DNA of 44,246 bases from Lachnospiraceae bacterium (GTDB lineage Bacteria; Bacillota; Clostridia; Lachnospirales; Lachnospiraceae): assembly GCA_016282745.1 (NCBI GenBank), contig JAEELL010000128.1:1-44246 (forward strand), in the 5' to 3' direction. This document shows positions 41,701 through 44,246 of this stretch, in pieces. Numbering within the stretch: position 1 is the first letter of the stretch; every line of letters starts with the position of its first letter. The notes under the pieces were generated by a model that saw only the letters and a list, made by a program, of their open reading frames with translations, had not been told where the DNA came from and searched no databases. The position numbers and the translations under genes were made by a program.

Positions 41701-44246
41701 ACTGGTTGTTTGTGTCTACTTCAAACTTAACAAATGCCTTTGAACCAACAACTGCTGTTCCAAGTGTATTGCCTGCTGCATTCTTGATTGATACAGTCTG
41801 GGCTGTCTCTCTTGGGTTCCAAACGTTTGCTGTGTATTTGTGTGTTGTCTCGTTGTAGTAAACTGCTGCTGAAACATCACCTGTTGCATAAAGGTCTGTA
41901 GCCTTGTGACCAAACTGCTTCATAGCATTGATGAACCAGTATGTATTTGCTCCGTCAGTTCTCTGAACCTTGTCAACATTTGCGTTGAACTTCTGTAATG
42001 CAAGATCAGCGTTATACTGTGAAAGGAATGGCCATGTGATATGCTGCCATCCTGTATCCGGATGTGGATACTCTCTGAGAAGTTTCTCAATCTCAGCTTC
42101 TGACTTTCCTTCATTTCTTGCTACTATCTCTGCTATGTTCATAGCTCTTTCTGTATCAGACTCAAGTCCTTCATAGATTTCCTGTGCTCTTGCCTGATTC
42201 ATACCGTAGTATGTGAGGTACTCTGAAATTGGTAACCACTGAATTCCGTATACGTAGAGTGGCTGTCCTCCGAAGAATGTTCCGTAGAAGTTGATTCCAC
42301 CGTATACCTGACCAACTACCTCATATGGCCATTCATCAATCCAGTTATCTTTATCGTAATCGAACCAGTACTGTTCTACTGCTTCCATTTCATTTGTAAA
42401 TCCGAAAATAGCTGCATCTCTGTAAGTATCATTCTCTGTGAGTACGCCCCAAAGGTACATACCAACCCAACTGAATAATGACTCTGATGCTGATTCCTGG
42501 TTATTTCCTGAATCGTTGTCTGCATAACCGCCTGCCCATGAGTGACTCTCATACATATCATATGCTCTGAACTCGCAATATTCCGAATCATCCTGAGCCG
42601 GGTTAGCATAGTCTCTGATAAGCATCTCAATCATGTCTTTGTAGTCATTGTAGAACTGCTTGTCATATGTTGCGAGCACTGTTGCACCGAACATGAAATA
42701 TCCGTATGTGAAGTGGTGATCACAGATACCTGTATTTGCACCAAACTCACTTGCTGCGTAATATAATGTTCCCCAGTTCTCATCGTAAATAAAGTAACTT
42801 ACATCATCAGGTCCGTCATATGTGAACCAGTTAACTAAGATATGTTTGAGTCTTGCAAGGAACTCATCTCTCATCTCTGTCTCGCCGAGCTGGTCTGCCA
42901 TAAGAGCTCCGATTCCAAGTGGATGGAGGTTCTTACCTTCCCAGTATGCATCAGCTGCAGGGTTGAGGTTTGAAGTTGCACTGTCAAGAGTCTTTAAATA
43001 TTCAAAACATTTATCCTGATCAAATTCCGGATTAGATGGCATTGTAAACTGTGGAAGCAATCCTCTGAATGTATCAACTGTGCTGAATGTGTTGCTCCAC
43101 ACACCGTGCATATCACCTCTTACTGACTTGTATGTCTTTGCTGTCTGTGCATTGTTTGATGATTTCTTCCACTGGTGTGGCATCATAAGCTGCATTGTTA
43201 CATTTGAGTAACCTGATCTCTTAAGAGTAGTAGTAACTGTGTAGTTAGATGTAATCTTTGAGAGATTCTCGCTGTAAGAATATCCAACCTGTGTATCTGT
43301 AACAAATGCGTAACCATGCTGGAAATATGTGTTAAGGTCATTCTTGTTAAGCATTGTAGCTACTGACATATATTTGTCAGCACCGAATGTAACTTTAATC
43401 TTACCGCCTGCGATCTTAACTGTTGTTCCTGCAGGAAGAGTTACACAGTAATAATTCTTAGATGTATATGTGCCCTCTTTGTTATCATTATCTGTAATCT
43501 CAATTCCGAAGTGGTCGAGAGTTGCACTCTGTCCGTTTGTAAGGATTGCATTACCTGCATCATTGTAAACTGTTGTTAAGTTAGGAACTGAAATATATAC
43601 GTTCTCCTTGCCTGTGAAATCAAGGAAAGTGTAAGGTGAACCCTTAACGTGAGTAGATGTCATTGCAACACCTGTCTCATCGCAAAGCTGAAGTTCAGCT
43701 GAGTAATCACCGTACTTATGTACTCTGTCATAAGCTGTTGCTGTATCAACATTCTCAGGAAGGATATAGAGATCTGCCATGTTCTCTGAAACTACTGAAA
43801 CATTGACATCTGTATCTTTCATTGTTGGAAGCCATCCCTGTGTAGATGTGAGAAGGCTCAATCCTTTCTTTGAGTATGCTGCCTTGAATGGCATTACTAA
43901 CATAGGATTTCCAAACTTCTTGATCATTGCTGACTGCCACCAGTCATTTGATGCGATTGGTGTCTGGATTGTATCTTCGTCAATAAATACAGGAAGCTTT
44001 GCTTTCTCAAGGTATGTAGCCTCTGTAATGTATGAACCCTTTGTTGTATTAACTGTTCTGTAATCTGAAATCTCTCCGATAGTGTATGTCTTTGTTGCAT
44101 CACCATTCTTGTACTCGTATACTTCGAGTTCCTTGATACCAAAACCACTACCGTTTTCTACTCTGGCATATCCGTAAATTCTGACATATCTTGCACTCTG
44201 TCCTGCAAGTACTACATTGTCAACAAGTTCAGGATATCCTCTCTTC
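38777..44246 (-). CDS. Secreted GH81 endo-beta-1,3-glucanase, multimodular, N-terminus outside the window
   Basis: The frame is open to the right edge, so the start and signal peptide are not seen; the internal ATG at 43927 lies inside the GH81 domain and is not the start. The order from the edge is: end of an F5/8 (CBM32-like) domain (SARYVRIYGYARVE), then GH81 from about 43990 to 41700 (TPIASNDWWQSAM, the catalytic-Asp block DHHFTYGYF and NQESASESLFSW). Two chitobiase C-terminal-like repeats (GTTIHYTLDGSIPT, GAEVKYTIDGTIPT) flank an F5/8 domain (SRWESATSDDQWIYVDLG). Two Big_2 domains (VTWTSSNPSVA), a further discoidin-like domain (about 40285-39730), an FN3-like domain (LNGQTYNVYVDG) and the C-terminal module (from about 39310; NGFQISTTAGGNRTVYSVE, VRAYAKLSDGSYVY, AGHEYLYNKILKKVN) follow. 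GH81 enzymes cut beta-1,3-glucan internally and complement the GH16 enzyme. Confidence 0.95.
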   Translation of the reverse strand, partial: KRGYPELVDNVVLAGQSARYVRIYGYARVENGSGFGIKELEVYEYKNGDATKTYTIGEISDYRTVNTTKGSYITEATYLEKAKLPVFIDEDTIQTPIASNDWWQSAMIKKFGNPMLVMPFKAAYSKKGLSLLTSTQGWLPTMKDTDVNVSVVSENMADLYILPENVDTATAYDRVHKYGDYSAELQLCDETGVAMTSTHVKGSPYTFLDFTGKENVYISVPNLTTVYNDAGNAILTNGQSATLDHFGIEITDNDNKEGTYTSKNYYCVTLPAGTTVKIAGGKIKVTFGADKYMSVATMLNKNDLNTYFQHGYAFVTDTQVGYSYSENLSKITSNYTVTTTLKRSGYSNVTMQLMMPHQWKKSSNNAQTAKTYKSVRGDMHGVWSNTFSTVDTFRGLLPQFTMPSNPEFDQDKCFEYLKTLDSATSNLNPAADAYWEGKNLHPLGIGALMADQLGETEMRDEFLARLKHILVNWFTYDGPDDVSYFIYDENWGTLYYAASEFGANTGICDHHFTYGYFMFGATVLATYDKQFYNDYKDMIEMLIRDYANPAQDDSEYCEFRAYDMYESHSWAGGYADNDSGNNQESASESLFSWVGMYLWGVLTENDTYRDAAIFGFTNEMEAVEQYWFDYDKDNWIDEWPYEVVGQVYGGINFYGTFFGGQPLYVYGIQWLPISEYLTYYGMNQARAQEIYEGLESDTERAMNIAEIVARNEGKSEAEIEKLLREYPHPDTGWQHITWPFLSQYNADLALQKFNANVDKVQRTDGANTYWFINAMKQFGHKATDLYATGDVSAAVYYNETTHKYTANVWNPRETAQTVSIKNAAGNTLGTAVVGSKAFVKFEVDTNNQFAYTQVATPTFKSKALSNGAIKNNIYGVQTYDDTQIVTIDCADAGTTIHYTLDGSIPTVDSPVYNGEILVSSNATIKAIATKNGYIDSTFASVSMVINGDAVASEDNLALGKNAVASTEAGQNKAGQATDGSKGSRWESATSDDQWIYVDLGAEYAVNSVNLNWEAAYASQYEIYVSKDANEWTKVATVNNNKAGDKATEFAATDARYVKMQGIKRATDYGYSIFEFEVYGAVKAAAPTITPASGTYNGAQTVTLSTSVKGAEVKYTIDGTIPTEDSPSYTAPFTVDKSTVVKAVTYRKGMTLSDVTTSSIVINGTVGLSATEMVVAVGNSKTLTALTNGTVTWTSSNPSVAKVVNGVVTGVSEGTAVITAKVGSNTATCTVTVAKAVPLTQIVLSNTELDMTVKTETNLTVSFVPANTTDDTTVTWTSSNPSVATVADGKISAKTEGTTVITATCGNKTATCTVTVNPKYTVAQKLVNPEYNVFLNGGATLFQSGKFEGQLSALVDKIGFNGQAGGNWASQVVEAGAADAFIIADLADSYALNQIDAMYIEWKNNDGTLPVDGFKIMVADDAAYNVTKDGEDVVEDNSTWTTVFDSSKNNATNATGGYDWATDEVGCLSILPLANSSYKKMFNHVKIAFNYKSNRRPWGVQAYEIALLKNDNDPDVNAGGENPTVNPGDETTKPGQEETTDNGVEKPVVPFGIDCQDAGNNSFTIVMGNPLNGQTYNVYVDGTFVQNISLGAHTITGIAAGAHTIGLTGVLNGYESTAATVNVTVTGAEEISTEAPTEADNKIEGGIEINGFQISTTAGGNRTVYSVEPEIDGKAVVEKGLIFGLGSDGTNGIAGGIAAGFATEADMVVGSTSQFVKNFKATETNGKLSSNFSESDTASSYAMTMIQKFDTMKTTGFTATYLVRAYAKLSDGSYVYTDVYSYSLYSIADRLYQDKSMPTQAGHEYLYNKILKKVNASYGVIGY

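Overview
The window reads as chromosomal DNA of a low-GC, Gram-positive anaerobe, most likely a gut or rumen Lachnospiraceae (Bacillota; Butyrivibrio, Lachnospira or Roseburia-like). The reasons are a T-box-controlled ileS, strong AGGAGG ribosome binding sites, very large multimodular secreted glycanases with Thr/Pro-rich 'TEAPTEKP' linkers, c-di-GMP proteins of clostridial type, and repeated PD-(D/E)XK nuclease-like genes. Almost every gene is on the minus strand, so the window is best read from high to low coordinates. The species is an inference.

Layout. 1-1147: 5' part of ileS with its T-box leader and promoter. 1207-4626: an orphan secreted protein of 1139 aa. 4808-9151: a c-di-GMP pair, a membrane EAL phosphodiesterase followed 3 nt later by a cytosolic LacI-type sensor fused to GGDEF. 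9514-10540: nuclease-like gene 1 (plus strand), frameshifted at an A9 run. 10687-20394: a probable three-gene unit of a 2474-aa CARDB-repeat surface protein, a 51-aa peptide and a 671-aa secreted protein. 20807-22438: nuclease-like gene 2 with a tandem copy of its own 3' end. 22442-23023: dense repeats, including four 64-bp hairpin units. 23141-27205: M64 metallopeptidase with carbohydrate-binding modules. 27668-33136: a chitinase with three GH18 domains. 33733-36561: GH16 laminarinase. 37130-37933: nuclease-like gene 3. 38031-38736: eight 63-bp repeats and terminators. 38777 to the right edge: GH81 beta-1,3-glucanase, N-terminus outside the window.

How it fits together. GH81 and GH16 (beta-1,3-glucan), three GH18 domains with a CBM5/12 (chitin) and a peptidase with carbohydrate-binding modules cover the three main polymers of a fungal wall: beta-1,3-glucan, chitin and mannoprotein. 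I therefore propose a fungal-cell-wall-degrading (mycolytic) locus. Six secreted proteins (GH81, GH16, GH18, M64, CARDB giant, 671-aa protein) end in the same unrecognised C-terminal module of about 150-190 aa, nearly always preceded by an FN3-like domain and a Thr-rich linker. Core motifs are GFQ(I/M), RTVYSV, VRAYAKLSDGTYVY and AGHEYLYNxILK. No LPXTG, SLH or dockerin signal is visible, so this module is a good candidate for a new surface-attachment, secretion or assembly tag. It is the most interesting feature here. The three nuclease-like genes and the repeat arrays lie between the blocks of secreted genes.
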